NCBI RefSeq assembly: GCF_027887165.1
Contig: NC_077235.1
Location: 9,991,884 to 10,055,883 of the forward strand
Direction of reading: 5' to 3'
Length of the DNA stretch: 64,000 bases
From: Monodelphis domestica
Lineage: Eukaryota; Chordata; Mammalia; Didelphimorphia; Didelphidae
The notes under the pieces were generated by a model, which did not search any database, was not told the DNA's origin, and was given only the letters and a program-made list of their open reading frames with translations. Of the stretch, positions 1 to 11,866 are shown in pieces; the first letter of the stretch is position 1; the number at the start of each line of letters is the position of its first letter. The position numbers were made by a program, and so were the translations under genes.

Positions 1-2074
1 TAGACATGAATTTTAAGATTTTTTTTCAACAACTCTGACTGATCATTTTGCCTGCCTCTGAGTTATTTGTAACAAGAGGTAAAAAGTCCATTTTAGTAGC
101 TGTAAATGGAGTGCAATTATAATCCCCACCTCCTGCATTTGTAAAAAGGTGAATGAATGGGACATGACAGTTTTATACCAAAGGAGCTGGGAAGTTGATC
201 CCAGGGCATGATATCCCTGGATGGCCCCTAAGAGGAAACATCTCTCATCTGTAACTCTTCTGCTTATTCTACTCTTCCCCCAGAATGATCTAGATTTTTG
301 GTGACTTTTTAGACCCAACATCAACAGTACAAAGGGTTTTTTTTTTCTTTCTAGATTCCTCTGCCACATTTTTGTAATGATGGCAGTAATAGATTTTTAA
401 AAATATCTCAGCCAAGGTTGTAAGATTGCAACACCTGAAAAACTTGTGACAAGTATCTATTAGCTTTAAATGTCATATAGCAGACTCATGTGAATCCTAA
501 TGGTAATGGGCTTGTTTGCTATTGTCATTAAATGGGCTATTATAACTTTGGGGATATTGATACTTTTTGAATGTGCATTACTTATATTACTGTTCTTTAT
601 AAAAAACTGTTACTTTGTAAAACTCATTTGCTTGCACTCACAGTGGATCATGGACAGGTTTGAAGGACATGGATCTCATTTTTGGGGTGAGAAACCTTTG
701 TACTCTATCTTTCCTTAGCCGACACAGTGTGTCCATGATGGTAAGCTATATATTTTTGATTTTAAAAAATTTATTATTGTTTTTTGCTTGCTTGTGCAAT
801 ATACTATTTCGGTTTTCTTTCTGTTTTTTGTATTTGAAGCACATGTTACCAGTATTGGGAAGATTTCTTTAACTTTTTTGATTTTGCAGTAATATAAGTT
901 TAAATTAAAGTTGCTATAATATTAATGCATACCCAAAAAGCTTTAGACTATAAAAATGCCATTGATTGTTTAAAGAAAAAAATTATGGGACCTTGCTTAA
1001 TGATTCTGTCTGATTCCAGGAGAAGGGAATACAAAAAGAGCCATTACATAGTACCAAGGTAACACAAAGCTACTTGCATAGTAGCACAAGGTCAAAGAGA
1101 CCAAACCAATCCTATGTGGATTGATGATATTCTGTGCAAAGAGTGCAAGGACTTGATCATATATGAGACTCAAGGTTGCATCTGTTTAACATGCATTAAA
1201 ATGCAGGACTTCCTTATAACACACACTCTATATCAAATACAAAACATCAATTGTTCTGGCTCCAGTATCCCTGAGAAAAATACATAAAAAAGACCAAATA
1301 ATGCTATTTCCATTTGCTGCAAAAATCTAGTTCCTTTTTTCTCATAGTATGGCAACTTCCTGTAGTCTTGGCTGCAAATGGGTAAGTGAAATATTACTGC
1401 ATTTGTCCTACAGACTTGTGGGATAATTACTTTAATTGGGCCCTGATTCAAGGACCTGTTATAGGTTTATTTTACCTTTATTTAGAATTTTTACACATAA
1501 GACTTTGATAGTCTATATTTCATCCAAAGGTTATCTTTTCTCTTATTTTTATTTGGATTTTTGGATGTTTTTTATTTCTCTTGCCCATTGATTCATATAC
1601 CTCATAACTCAGCCATGCACCCCTAAGTGATCCCTGTGTTTTTTCAACACCATCTTCAGGGGGGAATGTATTATTATTCTAAAATGCAAAGTTTAAATTC
1701 TTTTTGAGAGTAATTTTAGAATAAGAAACATGTTACCTCTTCTCCAAATCCAGAAAGTGAACTGTTTGGAGAAGGCACCATGAAGATGCCTCCACAGACC
1801 ACACACTGCACCAGAAGATCCAGAGTGAACTTTGGGATATGGTGATTTGAACTGTGTGGGGTTGAATGCATTTGTTTTTGTATGTATACTCTTATGCCGA
1901 AGGGGACTGTGCCCTAACTGGCTTTTTGTCAGTGCGCCCAGCAATTATTGGTTTTGTTCTCTTTTCTTCTTGTCCTCAAATTATTGTAATTTCAAAGTTG
2001 GTTATGTTTACAAGATCCATTGGAGAGACTAGTCTTCCACAGATCTCGGGGGGGGGGAGGATGTATAATTAAAA
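1..2074. other. AT-rich intergenic sequence, no gene recognised
   Basis: Short frames only, none with recognisable protein similarity or splice context. Apart from possible ERV-related sequence after about 1690, nothing could be assigned. Confidence 0.5.
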
Positions 2075-2340
2075 ATCTGTTACCCTAAAAAAGAACACCT
2101 TTCTCGGGAGCCCACTGACTTCCTGTAGACAGGATATTAGTGAGTGTGCGGTACTCTTGGAGCTCTTTACTTCCTGTCCTGAGCTTGGTGGTGGTAAGGC
2201 GGGTATTTGAACTGGCTGATCAGCTATGGGCACGTGGTCTTTATTTTGTATCCCGTTTATTCCTTGATTCTAATTATCATTAATAAATCTCCTAAAATAT
2301 AACATTTTATTGAGATTTAATTTTAATTCTTACAGTGTGT
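2075..2340 (+). mobile_element. Possible retroviral LTR remnant
   Basis: The block has LTR-like organisation: G/C-containing body, then a T-rich segment with AATAAA (2281-2286) and an A/T-rich end. Upstream sequence (about 1690-2060) may belong to the same element. No viral reading frame was seen. Assignment is from general appearance only. Confidence 0.25.
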
Positions 2341-2536
2341 ATTGGGAATATCTATTCTGAGTAGTAAATGCATTCTCTCATCTTAGAGAGGAGTACTGAT
2401 TGGAACCATTTTATCCACAGAGCATATAGGAGCTGAATTCATCCCTTTGGGATGTAGTGGACTGGGTAGTGGGCCACGGCCCCTCAATCCTTTAGTTAGG
2501 TGCTCTGGTCTCCAGGAATGCCCTTCTAACACCCTC

Positions 2537-2733
2537 TAGCTATGGCGGAAAATCCATTGTCCCACACAGCTCTCCCAAAGGAAGTTTTTCTGTTACAAAC
2601 CTGTGGCAACATCAGTGGTTTTGTCAAAGTACAATGCTCTATGCCCAACCTAGGGCCACTGATGTCATGGATTTGAAACAGAAAACTTCCTTTGGGAAAT
2701 CTGTGTAGGACAATGGATTTTTCACCTAAGCTA
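2537..2733. repeat. 197-bp imperfect palindrome (hairpin, MITE-like)
   Basis: The left arm (about 2537-2618) and right arm (about 2656-2733) are inverted copies with a 37-nt loop. Shared arm blocks include AATCCATTGTCC, CACACAG/TACACAG, CCCAAAGGAAGTTTT and CATCAGTGG. Pairing covers most of roughly 70-80 bp. This is typical of a palindromic miniature DNA transposon. No clear target-site duplication was identified. Confidence 0.75.
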
Positions 2734-2802
2734 CTGTCCTTCCCACCAGGTAAATGCTATTTCTTCTTTATACCAGTTAGAGCCGGTAGCCTTGTGGTAT
2801 TA

Positions 2803-2950
2803 CATGATCACAGAGTTGGAATAGAAAGGCAACCAAGTCTAACCCCTTCATTTTGAAAATGAGGAAACTGAGGCCCAGACAAGGGAAGGGAATATGGCCC
2901 ATGGTCACACTGGTAGTGACGGAGTTAGCAGTGTTAGAGATAAGAAAACA
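2803..2950 (+). mobile_element. Ancient SINE-type interspersed repeat
   Basis: It contains the common marsupial motif AATGAGGAAACTGAGGCCC followed by GGTCACAC, as also seen near 4.3, 9.2, 43.6 and 55.3 kb. It is degraded and without target-site duplications. Confidence 0.6.
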
Positions 2951-3892
2951 AGCAAATGAGCTTGAGGTCTCCTGGGGAAGACGTTCTTTGGAAATCCCTT
3001 TGGAACATTCTGAGATTCCCGATTACTAAGACTAAGAAAATGTTGCCTGGAATGCCATAAGAGTAAATACTGTGGAAGCAGTGAGAACTTGTCACTTCTG
3101 CCGCTAGAAAGTCCAGTGAGACCCTTGGCTTAAGCTAGCAAATGAAGTAGACAAGAGACTCTTTTGTCCTGATTACTTCTGTTTTTAACATAAAAATGCT
3201 GGGGATTAAATTATCTGGATAGCTGCCTCAATCATCCCTTTTAATGCTAGTGCAGGCCTACCATTACTTCTAGAGGAACAGGGCCAAAGAAGTAGATTGT
3301 GCTGGGGACCTGCAAAGTCATATCATCTAGCCCTGGTAGAAAAGAGACTTGCTTGACTATATTAGGAAAGCACTGAGAAATGGTGGTAAGTAAAGGCTGC
3401 TGTCCAGTGCCAGATGGAGTGGTGCCATGGCTCCAGACCTGCTGCATTCCAGCCCTTTCTCCTTTTGTTTTGTAAGGTCAGTGGTGGGGATTTTCCTGTG
3501 TGGCCCCAAGATTCTGGCAAAGAGCCTATGCAAGTGTTACCACTTCTTCAGCTTGGATCCCAGGAAGACCCAGGTCTATTTCCACAGAGAGAACTTAGTG
3601 TAGACAAGGCAAGAGCAGCTGGTCCTGAGCTTCGGGCTTTTTTCTGCTCTCCTGTGTCCCCAAATGGAGATGTCATACCTGGGCAAATAATAGTGCTCCT
3701 TGATCTAGGTTCTGATATTCTAGTGTGACTGCATTTGACCCACCCCTTAGCAACATCAAGATAGCATAAAGTTGACCTCCAGAACATGGCCTGGGTGAGC
3801 CTTCCTTCATGCCTTTCTCTCTACTTCTCAGTATACCAGGGATGCCCTGTTGTTTCCTCTTCACTGCTATCTCCCTTTCACTTTCTTTTTTA

Positions 3893-4062
3893 AATTTTTA
3901 CCTTCCAACTTAGTATCAGTTCTATGACAGAAGAATGGCAAAGGCTGGACAACTGGGGTTAAGCCTGGGGTCCCATAGCTAGGAAGTGTCAGAGGTCAGA
4001 TTTCAACCCCAGTCTTCCCGACTCCAGGCATGATGCTCTATCCACTGTGCTGCCTATCTTTC
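3893..4062 (-). mobile_element. Degraded tRNA-derived SINE
   Basis: It reads antisense as TACCTTCCAACTTAGTATCA ... GTTAAGCCTGGGGTCCCATA ... CTATCCACTGTGCTGCCTA, the marsupial tRNA-SINE layout (right end first). It is more diverged than the copies at 25.7 and 32.9 kb. Confidence 0.7.
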
Positions 4063-4314
4063 AAGCCCAGCTCAGATGGCACTTCCCATGAAGCCTGCAG
4101 AGATCAATGATAACTTTATCACTGCTGTTTGATGTGTTCCAGCTCTCTCTGATCACAGTCCATAGGCATCTTAAACTCAACAAGGCTAAAACATAACTCA
4201 TTATCTTTTCCCCTAAACCCTCCCCTCTTCCCAACTTCCCTATTTCTATTCTACCTTTCTTGTAGACTTAAAATCTATTTTATCTTTTGGCTCTTCATGT
4301 ATGTAGTCTCATAG

Positions 4315-4500
4315 GCTCAGAGACGGAGAACTAGATGGGAACTTAGTTCTAACTCCCTCATTTTATAGAGGGAAAAAACAGGCCAAGAGCTATGTTGCCC
4401 AACAATACCTAGGCAAAAAATGGCAGAGCCAAGATTTGAATCCAGGGCCCCGGACTCTACATCTTGTACCCTTTCTGTATCACATCTCCCTAAATAATGG
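4315..4500 (+). mobile_element. Ancient SINE-type interspersed repeat
   Basis: It shows TTCTAACTCCCTCATTTTAT, AATGGCAGAGCCAAGATTTG and CCGGACTCTACATCTTGTAC, a degraded copy of the same old family as at 43.6 kb. Confidence 0.55.
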
Positions 4501-4689
4501 AACTTGCCTCTATTTCCTTTGGTCCTTAGCTTTGTACATAATGAGGACTTGATAAACTTCTGTGGAGTGAAACAGTAACTGGCTACTGCATTTTTAGCAT
4601 GACTAGCCCATGAAGCACAGGTTTTCATTATTGACATTAGGCTCTCTTTGAAACAGGGAGTTTTCTGGACCTTCATCAGTCAAGTCAGT

Positions 4690-6780
4690 CAACAAGCATT
4701 TATTAAACACCAAGTGTCAGACACTTAGTACACTAAGGGAAAAGCAAGGTCCCTGATCATATCATGACTGCAACGGCTTCAGGCTACATTATTATAAACA
4801 GACAGACAAATCCTCTCCGCAGGTGGTAGGCTACAGGCATAGAGTGTTATATGTGCAGAGCATGACAACTGGTTTCGATCAGTTTTCTTTGTTCTAAGGG
4901 AGGGTTCAAATTGAAGCAGAAAGAATCAGTACAGATCTGAAGAAACTGTTGGCTAACAAATCTAATCACCCAATAGCCTGTGTTGCTTTGAATTTGCAAA
5001 GATTTTCAGCTTATAGGAAGTACTGGGAACCAGCTGATTTATTTTTTTGCTTATCCAAAAGGCCTCCTCTTTTCTTTCCCCTACCTTTGGTCTAAAGTGG
5101 CCCTGTATATGCCAAGAAATGGAAGAGGGGGATAAAGCTTGGAAATACCCCATCCAATATGGACCTCTGATTGAGGTTTCCATTCCAAACAGGTTTCTCT
5201 TCCCTTCTCTACAATTTCAAATAAGTAGAAAGGGTAAACCGTTAGTTTATTGTTGAGACTTCCCATAGGCCTGTGTGACTGGGGATCAGGAAGATGGGTT
5301 CTCAGTCTGATAGTACTACTAGTGATGGAATAGGTTGTGGCTCCCAGGAGGCAATGAATTCAGTTGGACAGTAGGCATTTTCAAAGAAGGATTTGTATTA
5401 GAAAGAAAACCGAAAACAATCTTACAAAATGATGAGGAAAAGAAAACGAAAATGCTGGAAGCTTGTCTGGAAGGGCAGCTAGAGCTGACTGCTACTAACT
5501 ATAGGCTCACCTCGATTTGTTGCCATTGTCCCTAGTGCAACTCAACTAAAGCAAAAAGTCATTGGCTTATGACTCTGGATCAAATGTCATTGTGCAACCC
5601 TGAAGACCTTCTTGGGGCTCCTGGGGAGGAGGGCTGCTGTTTTGGCATGGGATTAGACAAACATGGCCCAAATCATGCCATTCCATCTGGACTGTTAGGT
5701 GACCCTTACAGAATTCCTCAGAATTTTGATTCTACCTGGATTTTGGGGGAGGGAGATAAGAGAGGGGGAGTAGGGGCAGGTAGAAATAAGGGAAAAATAG
5801 GAAACAAGGGTTCTACTGCATTTAGGCATATCATTTTCTTAAGAGACTTTGTCAAGTTCTTTGCACATCATTTCCAAACCCTTCCTTCATTTTCCCAGCA
5901 TCCAGTTTATCTTTGCTTCTCTTTGGGTACTCCTGGCCTTTGGCTCCTAAATCTCAGATTTGGTACATGCTCATCACATCCTGAGAGCCTCTTAATACAG
6001 CTGATTGAAAGTAATCTCAAGAGGCAGCAGAGGCTAAAAACACAAATAGGTTCGAGAAGGATTTCTATCAATCTCTGCACAACAGCTCTGCAGCCTTCAT
6101 GAAACGGAAGGTGTGCTCACCACTTATCTCTGGAATGCCACTGGTCCAAGACAGAATTTTAGGTTGGATGGGTCAGGGAGCTTAGCAGGCAAGGCAAAGA
6201 AAAAAAGAGCATCATACGGGCAGCCAGCTCCCAGGGCTTGAGTTGGACTTTTCGTCAGCCATCATACTCATTTCAGATTTGTCCAGTAGGCCATCTCCGT
6301 TTATTCCCAATTAGTTATAACAAGTCTGATTACATGCCCAAAGCCTTTTCTAAATGGCAGGAAAGGCCTGGATTTTGAGCTTTCTGTTCTCACCTCACTT
6401 GATTTGTGGTCGGTTTCCTTTTAAATTGATTTTACACACTATGTGCCCATTAACTGAGGTAGGGCTGAACAAACTGTGGTATACAGATGTAGTAGAATAT
6501 TGTTATACCATATAGGATGTCAGAGACCATGCTTCCCATGACAGCAAAGGAAACAAAGGAATCCCTAACTTCCCTTCACCTTAAGTGTAATTTCTAATGA
6601 CTGAGGTTCATGCCAGAGTGCAGAAAACAGGGGCCAAGTGTGGCAAACCTTCACCATACTGTATTTATTCTTGCTAACTACATTTTGTTAAAGGTTTCCA
6701 GTTTCGATGTTAGAGGAGGGGTTGGGGAAGGAGCACCATATCTGTGAATGACTGACATCAAACAAAAGGCATCACAAACA
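4690..6780. other. Intergenic sequence, no gene recognised
   Basis: A short MIR/L2-type tail (CATTTATTAAACACC at about 4697) is visible. The longest open frame (5569-6102, 177 codons) has no recognisable motif, homology or splice context and is judged spurious. Nothing else could be supported. Confidence 0.5.
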
Positions 6781-6787
6781 CCTCCAA

Positions 6788-7900
6788 AACAGTTTTTAAT
6801 TGACTTGTACAAGACCTGAGAGCTTCATGACAAAACAGGCAAGCGCCATCTGTTTCTATGATGCTGATGACACATACTGTAATTACTACCAAACATAGCA
6901 TCTTTGCTTTAGCTCAGAACGACGTACAAGAATACATCTGCTATTGACATAAAACTGCATCATGGTATTTGGACTTTTCTAGAACCAACATACTGTTGTG
7001 CCAGTGTCTTTGCTTTGGCGGCTTTCTGGACATTTTATAGTGCCAACCAATCAAGTATCTCCAGCTCTGTTAATATCATTTCCCCCTATTACATACAGAA
7101 CGGTACATTCTAAATAGTTTCCCAAAAGACACATCCTGGTTCTTTTGGCTAGAAACAAACATCAGAAAAAGGCTGGTTCTAGAAAACCTTCACAGCTGAG
7201 AACCAACCATCAAGGAGAGTAAAAGGTTAGCATAATGATCACATATAATTAGCACAATACCGTATACACAGGAAGTGGACTGTAATGTTTGTTCAATGGA
7301 TGGACTATCACCATACAAAGCAAAACAGAGCTGGGGAACAGAGCTCAGGGGCAAGAGAAGTCACAACCTAACAAGTTGTCCTATAGTCTTCATCTGAAGC
7401 AAAATCAGTAATTTCCCTGGCCCCCACCCCAAAGCAAAAAGGACATAACAACATACTTGTTCTGGACCTACTCAAATTCTGGATAAAATGTTTTTCAATC
7501 CACATAAAATACACAAACTAAACGGAACCTCCTCGATACCATACCCCCAACCCCCCCGCCCCCCCCAAACCAAAAGCTGACAGTGAGGAGATCATCTGCC
7601 CACCACCATTTACGGTCATTCAAGTGTTGGGATACAGACTCCTCTGATCCTGAATCCTTCTCCACATTAGGAAATTGGATATGCAGGAATTCTGTATATC
7701 TGCAATAACAAGGGGAAGAGAATCCATTATTGAGGAAATGGCCCCAGCACCACTCCAGCTCACAAGGAACAGGCTTCCTAAGGTGGGGAAGAGGAAGCTC
7801 GGCCTGCTGCTTACTAAGACTTACCCTTCCTTGTAATTTCCAATTGTTCTTTGCAAGGAGGATGGCCTGCTCTCACACAGAGGAAGTGTGAGAGAGGACA
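6788..7900 (-). other. 3'UTR-like block with ATTAAA signal, gene unknown
   Basis: On the minus strand this low-repeat block ends at ATTAAA (6795-6800) followed by a GU-rich run (GGTGTTTGTGATGCC and TTTGTTTGATGTC), the layout of a genuine poly(A) site. Sequence upstream reads as ordinary 3'UTR without a long frame. No coding exon for it was recognised. It lies about 7.4 kb past the CSTF2 stop on the same strand, so it could be an extended or alternative CSTF2 3' end, a non-coding RNA or an unrecognised gene. Confidence 0.3.
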
Positions 7901-8517
7901 CTCCAGCAGAAGCTTATGGGAGCCAGCTCCAGGCCAAGGCCCACAAAGCAGGACCCCCTGCATCTATCTGCCAGGGCCCCCAAAGCCCTCCTCCCCAACT
8001 GCGTGTTTTTCAGTTACAACAAGAGTTGTTGATTCTTTCCCCTAGTCAAGGACCGAACCTAACTATTGCAGAAGCCACGTAATGGCTTAAATCTTCCAAG
8101 AAAGGCTGCCAGGGCAAGAAAATGCAGACCTACCCAATCTTTGGAATTCTGAGTTTGGCCAAGGTAAGGCAGAGCTATACACACGGGCCCATTCTTCCCA
8201 GAGCAATCATTCACTGAAGGCTAAGTTGTGGAGCCCTTCTCCCACTTCTGGGCTCAAATCAGACCTACTATTATCTATTTCCTCAGGCAGGAAAACAGTG
8301 TGTAGACACAAAACTAAGATTTACATGTTAGTCTGCTAAGTCTATGCTCAAATGGTGGCTCCCAGCGGTATCCAAACACAGTCTCCAGAGATCCCCAGGT
8401 GTTTGCATTGGGAGCGTTAGAGACATACACTGAGCTCCAGAGAGACAGCACCGGGGCAAGCAAGAGCTGGATGGGTACTGGGCTACTCTGTGCAGTGCTG
8501 AGGGAAAAGAATAAAAA

Positions 8518-9223
8518 ATGGGCAAAGGTGATCCCAAGAAGCCAAGAGGGAAAATGCCATTATATGCCTTCTTTGTGCAAACTTGCCAGGAGGAACACAA
8601 GAAGAAGAAGCTCCCAGATACTTCTGTGAACTTCTCAGAGTTTTCTAAAAAATGCTCAGAAGGGTAGAAGACAATGTCAGCTAAAGAGAAAGGAAAATTT
8701 GAGGACATGGCAAAAGCTGATAAGGTTCGTTATGAAAGAGAAATGAAAACCTATATACCACTTAAAGGAGAAACAAAAAAAGAAGTTTAAGGATACCAAT
8801 GCAGCGAAGAGACCTCCTTTGGCATTTTTCTTATTCTGTTCTGAGTATCATCCAAAAATCAAAGGGGAGTATCCTGGTCTTTCTACTGGAGATGTGGCCA
8901 AAAAATTGGGAGAAATGTGGAAGAATACTGCTGCAGATGACAAACAACCCTATGAAAAGAAGACAGCTAAACTGAAGGAAAAGTATGAAAAGGATATTGC
9001 TGCATACTGGGCTAAAGGAAAACGATGTGGGTAAAAAGGGAGGAGTTGTCAAAGATGAGAAGAGCAAGTAAAAGAAGGAGGAGGAAGATGAAGATGAGGA
9101 TGACAATGAATAAGGTGGTTCCAGAGCAGTTTTTTTTTCTTGTCTATAAAGCATTTAACTCCCCTGTATACAACTCACTCCTTTAAAAAAAATTGCAATG
9201 TAAGGTTATGTACAAAAAAAAAA
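8518..9223 (+). pseudogene. HMGB1 processed pseudogene
   Basis: An intronless copy of the HMGB1 chromatin protein runs from ATG 8518 to TAA 9111-9113. Box A ([20 protein letters not shown]) and box B ([20 protein letters not shown]) are readable. It is broken by a TAG at codon 50 (8665-8667, where the parent has Trp), a one-base insertion near 8782, another frame disruption near 9024, and a TAA near 9069; the acidic tail is shortened. The HMGB1-like 3'UTR follows (CTTGTCTATAAAGCATTTAA near 9142), with an A-run at about 9213-9223. Absence of introns and the A-run indicate retrotransposition. Confidence 0.95.
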
Positions 9224-9229
9224 GGGTTA

Positions 9230-9395
9230 TAGACATTGAAGTGGAAGGAAACTCAGAAGCCAAGGCGTTCACCTCCCTTGTGTTACAGATGAGCAGACTA
9301 CAGGTCAAAGTGAAGTGACTTCCAAGGTTACTCACTACAAAGTGGCAGGGGTAGAATTTGAGCCTAAGTCCTCTGACAGTGCCATTTTTTCCCTT
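9230..9395 (+). mobile_element. Ancient SINE-type interspersed repeat
   Basis: It contains AAGTGAAGTGACTTCCAAGG, AGTGGCAGGGGTAGAATTTG and CCTAAGTCCTCTGACAGTG, hallmarks of the old family also seen at 43.6 kb. It lies just after the HMGB1 pseudogene tail. Confidence 0.55.
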
Positions 9396-9647
9396 CTAGT
9401 GCCATGGCATATAATCGGTGAATTTGGAGCAGCAGCTGAAACTTTGCAGGAAGATGATCCCCAAACCCAGAGGGCCTCAGGATTTTAAATGAGCAAAGTA
9501 GCCCCTGTAAAAGTGAGGAAGAAGGGCTGATGGCCAGGAGCAACCCCAGAAGACACAACGTCATTTTTCCCAGTCAAGGGGAATAATAAACAAGTACTCT
9601 TCTGACACACTCTAGAAGGAGAGTGATTGGTGACAATGCTTCTTTCT

Positions 9648-9853
9648 TTTTTTTTAAAACCCTCCCCTTCCGTCTTGAAATCAATACTGTGTATTGGCTC
9701 CAAGGCAGAAGAGAGGTAAGGGCTAGGCAATGGGGGTCAAGTGACTTGCCCAGGGTAACTCAGCTGGGAAGTGGCTGAGGCCAGATTTGAACCTAGGACC
9801 TCCTGTCTCTGGGCCTGGCTCTCAATCCACTGTGCTATCCAGCTTCCCCCATG
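9648..9853 (-). mobile_element. Marsupial tRNA-derived SINE with target-site duplication
   Basis: Antisense full-length copy: tail TTTTTTTTTAAAACCC, body AATACTGTGTATTGGCTCC and AAGTGACTTGCCCAGGG, B-box side AGATTTGAACCTAGGACC, and tRNA head ending CCAGCTTCCCCC. It is flanked by ATGCTTCTTTCT (9636-9647 and 9854-9865), a 12-bp duplication typical of L1-type target-primed insertion. Confidence 0.9.
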
Positions 9854-10064
9854 ATGCTTCTTTCTAAAATCCTACTGCCATCATCCCCAGTGTTTAAGCC
9901 TGCTTCTGGGTCTCTGTCTCTCTACCCCTAGTCCCTCCTCTCATATTTCACACCCTGCTAAAGAGAGAGCCCCAGGACTGCAGCAGCCTAAGCCTGCCCC
10001 AAGCAGGGCTGGAATTGGCCAAAGGAAGGAATTTACCAACTCAAACAAGCCAGCTGAGGAGTCC

Positions 10065-10250
10065 TTAAAAAAAAAATCCTTACTTTCTGTAATCAACTCT
10101 AAGACAGGGGCAAGGGGCAGGAGTTAAGCATATGGGGTTAAGTGACTTGCCCAGGGTCACACAGCTAAACAGTGTCTGAGATCAGATTTGAACTTAGGTC
10201 CTCCTGACTCTAAGCCTGGTGCTCTCTCCATTGAGCCACCTAGCAGCTCC
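10065..10250 (-). mobile_element. Marsupial tRNA-derived SINE
   Basis: Antisense copy with A-run end, GGGTTAAGTGACTTGCCCAG, CACACAGCTAAACAGTGTCT and GAGCCACCTAGCAGCTCC. It is older than the 9.6-kb copy. Confidence 0.85.
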
Positions 10251-10879
10251 TGAGTACTCAACTAATGGTGCACTAGCATGATGAGCAGTAGCAGAGATGG
10301 GTCACAATTGGCTGCACCCCAGCCGGGAAGCAGAGCCTTGCCTCTAGCTGCAGATTCCTTCTGAGCAAAAGCACCAAGAGATGAGCAGTAAAACCCACCA
10401 CATGCCACTTGCTATCCCTCCATCAGCCACTGTCTCACACTGCCAACATGCTGTCTCTGGCACAAGGAATCAAGGGGAAGAGACAGAGATTTTCTCTATC
10501 TGAGGGACCAACAATTCAAACAACTTAAGAACAATCTATACCTCTCCTGATGGTGCCCCAGAGGCAAATTCTGGTTGTCTTAAAAGCTAGTGTGTTACTG
10601 GAATGGGCCCCTGGGAAGAAGCAGACTGCCCTGAATTTACATTTGGGGCATTCTGATAAGATATTTGCATGCTAATGAAATAAGGAATGTTCCGAGGCAG
10701 AGTGATGTGGTCGGCATTTACAAGAAGTGGGTACAACTACCTAGCACATGCCATCAAGAAAGTCCATCATCATTTTGGACACATTTCTTCTTATTTATGA
10801 AACTAGAATTAGATGGACACATTCCAGCTCTGAAATTCTCCTAATTCTAAACAGGATTTTCCCAATGCACAATGCTCCC

Positions 10880-11310
10880 TGTTTCCTCCAGGATCAAATA
10901 CCAAATTCTCTATTTGGAATTCAGTGTTTGATAACCTGACCCCCCCCCCCCCCAAGTCCTCTTCTAACCAGTGACACTGGACTCTTGGCTGTTACATGAA
11001 CAAGAGCCTCTATTCTCTGCCTATCTCCCATGCCTGGACTGCTCCCCCTTCTCAGTTCTGACTACTGATCTCCTTGGCTTCCTTTAATTCCCAACTAAAA
11101 TCCTGCCTTCACCAGGAAGCCATCTCCAACCCCTCTTCATTATTTGCCATTTCTCCTGCATATAACTTGTGTGCCTAGTTGTTTGCTTGCTGTCTCCACC
11201 ATGAGACTGTGGGCTATTTGGTGGGTAGAGCCTGTTTCTTTGCCGTTCTTTGTAGTGCCTGCACTTAGCACGGTACGTGTTTGGCAGATGTCTACAGATT
11301 GAATGACATA
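10880..11310 (+). mobile_element. L2 (CR1-clade LINE) 3' end
   Basis: It shows the usual L2 order: GGATCAAATACCAAATTCTC, CCATGCCTGGACTGCTCCCC, TCCTGCCTTCACCAGGAAGC, then a non-coding end with ATGAGACTGTGGGC and GTAGTGCCTGCACTTAGCA. A C-homopolymer (about 10941-10954) interrupts it. Confidence 0.7.
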
Positions 11311-11866
11311 TCCCATCATGCAATGAAATGATTAGTCAGGACCAGGGATCTGGTTCTGAAGAAGTTGTAAAACATGGTGGCAATCCATCATCGCTGTTTC
11401 ACTCCAGTGTGTATGTATCTATGAAGCTCTGTGGGGGTGGTGTCCAGGCCCATGCCTGTGTTCTAGACTGCTATGGATTGGGCTGGACCTAGGAAAGATT
11501 GTGCTTGGCTGGCAAAATCTTTGAGAGCCTAGGGCCACCTTCATAGTGAAAGAAAAAGAAACTTGGCACCCCCCCCCCAGTTTCCACTAAGTTACTGAAT
11601 TTCAGAGATTTTGCAAATTGGAATTTACAAATGAACCAACAACCCACAGAATACTGCTGAGGTGAGTTGTGATGAGTTGATTTTGGAAGATGAGGATGAT
11701 AAGAAGGAAGGGAGATAATGTGTCAACCTGTAATCATTTAAGTCTAAAAAACTGTTGGGGTTCATGATGGATTTTTGGATGAATTGCTTCCTTGGCTACA
11801 TGCTAAATTCTTATATCAAAATCGGCTTCATTAGAAAATCTATTATTGGGGGAAGGGGTTCCATAG

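Noticed and set aside
5569..6102. A 177-codon plus-strand frame
   Set aside because: No recognisable motif, biased composition or splice context; its length is not exceptional for 64 kb of intergenic sequence.
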